A stretch of DNA of 64,000 nt, taken from NCBI GenBank assembly GCA_016218045.1, contig JACRFB010000059.1, positions 124,001 to 188,000 on the forward strand. Reading direction: 5' to 3'. The notes below the pieces were generated by a model. That model searched no databases. It was not told where the DNA came from and saw only the letters and a list, made by a program, of their open reading frames with translations. The stretch comes from Ignavibacteriota bacterium. GTDB taxonomy: Bacteria > Bacteroidota > Ignavibacteria > SZUA-365. This document shows, one piece after another, positions 62,052-64,000 of the stretch (position 1 is its first letter; every line of letters begins with the position of its first letter). Both the position numbers and the translations under genes were made by a program.

Positions 62052-63836
62052 ATGTCCGACCGTCCGGTGCAATCACATACCGTCCATGGAGGAATCTCCG
62101 ACAGCGCGGCGCTGCTCGAGCTGAGCGGTGTTTTGAATTCGTCGCAGAGTCTCGACTTCATTTTGGGGAATGTGCTGTTGACGGCGATGGGCAAGCTGCT
62201 CATCACCAAGGGTGTGGTGCTTGTGGCGGAGACCGATGGCGGCCGCTACCGCGCGCGCGCGTTGAAGGGTTTGGCCGACACACATTTTGCCGCGATGTAT
62301 CACATCGAGGGCGACTGGCATGGTCTGCGGCGCGTGGACGACCTCCGCAGCGCCGCCGATGCGGCCCGCGAGGATGCGGGCTCCGCGGATGATACCTGCG
62401 CGTTGCTCGATGCCTGCGCCACGGCGGGCCTGACGGCGCTTGCGCCGATGATACTCAACGGCACGATGGTGGGATTGGTGGGAGTCGGTCCGAGCCTGCA
62501 CGCGCGGCCCTTCGGTCAGCCCGAGACGGAATTTCTGGAATCGCTCGCGGCCATCGCCGCAACGGCCGTAAACAATGCCGTGACCATCGAGCGCCTGCGC
62601 GGCGCGAACCGCCGTCTCGACACAAAAGTGCAGGAGATGAACACGCTCTTCGAATTGAGCCGCGAGATGAACGCGTCCTTCGACGACCAGGCCATCCTCC
62701 GCACGCTCGGATACGCGCTGATGGGCCAGCTCCGTGCCACGCGGCACCTGGTCTTTGCCTGGGATGGCGCCACGATGCAGCCCGTGCTGGTGCGTGTTCC
62801 GGGCTTCACGCCCCGCGTGGAACTCTTCGGCGCAATTACCGACATAACGGATCCTGTTCTCCTGCATGAGGACGACGCTGATGCCGAGGACTTCCGGGCC
62901 TGGGCATTTTCGCAGGGCCTGCGTGTGCTCATCCCGATGCGATCGCAGAACGAGACCCGCGGCCTGCTCTGCCTCGGCGAACGGTTTGGTGTGTCGGACT
63001 ACGGCGCGCAGGACGTCGAATACCTGCTCGCGCTCGCGAACATCACCATCACCGCGCTCGAGAATGCGCGGCTTGTGCGCGAGATGGTCGAGAAGCAGCA
63101 GCTCGAACACGAAATCTCGCTGGCGCGCAGCATACAGAAGGGGCTGCTCCCCGCGGTGCTGCCGACACCGCCCGGGTACGAGATTGCCGCGGCGAACGAG
63201 TCGTCGCTCCAGGTAGGCGGCGACTATTACGACGCCATCGCGCTATCGAACCACGAGTTCATACTCGCTATCGGCGACGTGTCGGGCAAGGGTATCCCGG
63301 CGTCGCTGCTCATGGCCAACGTTCAGGCCGCCTTGCGCGCCATCGCCCCTCTGCGGCTCCCGCTGGCCGAGGCGACCGAGCGTCTCAACGCGATCGTGTT
63401 CACCAACACCGACTCCGACAAGTTCATCACCTTTTTCTGGGGCCTGCTCGACACGGAGGCGCACACCTTCACCTACGTCAACGCGGGTCACAATCCGCCC
63501 TGGCTCGTCTCGGCGGACGGACGCACGCGTCCGCTCTCCGAGGGCGGCCTGATACTCGGCATACTCGACGAAGTTCCGCCGTACGACATCGAGACCGTTC
63601 CGCTCGAACCGGGCGACACCATCGTCACCTACACCGACGGCGTCAACGAGGCGCTCTCCGTGGACCTCGTCGAATACGGCAACGACCGGCTCGAGTCGCA
63701 GCTCATCACCCTGCGCGACGAATGCCCCGCCACCATCATCGATCACATCCGCCGCGACATCCTCACCCACACCATCGGCGCCAAACAGAGCGACGATATA
63801 ACGATGCTCGTCGTGAAGCGGCTGCCAGGGGCGTGA
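62052..63836 (+). CDS. GAF-GAF-SpoIIE/RsbU-type serine phosphatase
   Basis: The ATG at 62052 (MSDRPVQSHTVHGGISDSAA) is preceded by a possible -7 box TACTTTG (62024-62030). Residues 14-195 and about 215-355 are GAF-like ligand domains. The C-terminal PP2C/SpoIIE domain has ARSIQKGLLPAVLPTPPGYE, VGGDYYDAIALSNHEFILAI, GDVSGKGIPASLLMANVQA and VTYTDGVNEALS with metal-binding Asp residues in GDYYD, GDVSGKG and YTDGVNE. Such phosphatases act on anti-anti-sigma factors (RsbV type) or similar proteins. No partner genes are visible here. Confidence 0.92.
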   Translation: MSDRPVQSHTVHGGISDSAALLELSGVLNSSQSLDFILGNVLLTAMGKLLITKGVVLVAETDGGRYRARALKGLADTHFAAMYHIEGDWHGLRRVDDLRSAADAAREDAGSADDTCALLDACATAGLTALAPMILNGTMVGLVGVGPSLHARPFGQPETEFLESLAAIAATAVNNAVTIERLRGANRRLDTKVQEMNTLFELSREMNASFDDQAILRTLGYALMGQLRATRHLVFAWDGATMQPVLVRVPGFTPRVELFGAITDITDPVLLHEDDADAEDFRAWAFSQGLRVLIPMRSQNETRGLLCLGERFGVSDYGAQDVEYLLALANITITALENARLVREMVEKQQLEHEISLARSIQKGLLPAVLPTPPGYEIAAANESSLQVGGDYYDAIALSNHEFILAIGDVSGKGIPASLLMANVQAALRAIAPLRLPLAEATERLNAIVFTNTDSDKFITFFWGLLDTEAHTFTYVNAGHNPPWLVSADGRTRPLSEGGLILGILDEVPPYDIETVPLEPGDTIVTYTDGVNEALSVDLVEYGNDRLESQLITLRDECPATIIDHIRRDILTHTIGAKQSDDITMLVVKRLPGA

Positions 63837-63838
63837 CA

Positions 63839-64000
63839 CGTAACACGTATCCACGTTACACGTTGCATGCAGGATGTAGCAAAGTGGAAAGTAGAACCGA
63901 GCGGTTTTTCTACTTTGCTACATTCAACGTTGAAAGTGGAAAGTAGCAAAGTGGAAAGTAGAACCGCGCGATTTTTCTACTTTGCTACATTCAACGTTGA
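63839..64000 (+). repeat. Heptad array, GTAGCAA/AGTGGAA/AGTAGAA family, cut by window edge
   Basis: Directly after the phosphatase stop, CACGTAACACGT/ACGTTACACGT pieces lead to GTAGCAA, AGTGGAA and AGTAGAA copies, the loop CCGAGCGGTTTTTC, complementary TACTTTG/CTACATT copies and ACGTTGA. The whole set then repeats with small changes to the window end. Confidence 0.85.

Overview
The window looks like the chromosome of a moderately high-GC member of the Bacteroidota/Chlorobiota/Ignavibacteriota/Kapabacteria assemblage. The support is six secreted proteins with type IX secretion (T9SS) C-terminal sorting domains, a czcA gene fused to its outer-membrane channel as is common in Bacteroidota, promoter candidates of the TTTG-N19/20-TAnnTTTG type, and an Omp28-like thioredoxin protein. 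I cannot fix the genus from sequence alone.

Layout. 1-3.3 kb: the end of an M43 metalloprotease and a VWA surface protein, both T9SS cargo. 3.4-13.4 kb: housekeeping and small genes (tex, tRNA-Arg, a TMEM175-like channel, an acetyltransferase, rmuC, a DsrE-like protein) separated by tandem repeat arrays. 13.7-35.7 kb: a signal-transduction island with nine two-component proteins, a CheR and a second VWA protein. 36-41 kb: an RluA-type pseudouridine synthase, an LppM-like lipoprotein, and tRNA-Leu, tig and clpP in a row. 41-51.4 kb: a lower-GC region with a broken tyrosine recombinase followed by a metal-efflux operon (small Cys/His protein, czcA-OMF fusion, czcB, P1B-4-like ATPase). 51.7-64 kb: two more T9SS proteins, a MATE-like transporter, gatB, a glycosyltransferase/methyltransferase/radical-SAM trio and a SpoIIE-type phosphatase.

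The most unusual system is the leftward operon from about 30.15 to 18.2 kb. Its first gene is a single reading frame joining a CPx copper-type P-ATPase to a three-helix ethylene-receptor-like domain that keeps the Cys-x3-His copper motif, then PAS and histidine kinase. In plants the matching parts are separate proteins: the copper ATPase RAN1 loads the ethylene receptor ETR1. Here they are one polypeptide. It is followed, mostly with 4-8 bp overlaps, by a receiver protein, a receiver-PAS-PAS protein, a CheR methyltransferase and two hybrid kinases. This suggests one multi-step relay that both handles copper and senses a ligand through copper.

The second striking pattern is non-coding. At about ten intergenic loci there are arrays with strict 7-nt periodicity. 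Each locus has its own heptamer. Purine-rich copies usually lie directly after (or across) a stop codon, and at several loci complementary copies follow, so the transcript could fold into a long hairpin. The best locus has 87-bp units made of four heptads, a 17-nt loop, four complementary heptads and a 14-nt linker. A separate array of about 31 copies of a 21-22-bp module lies between 12.76 and 13.43 kb.
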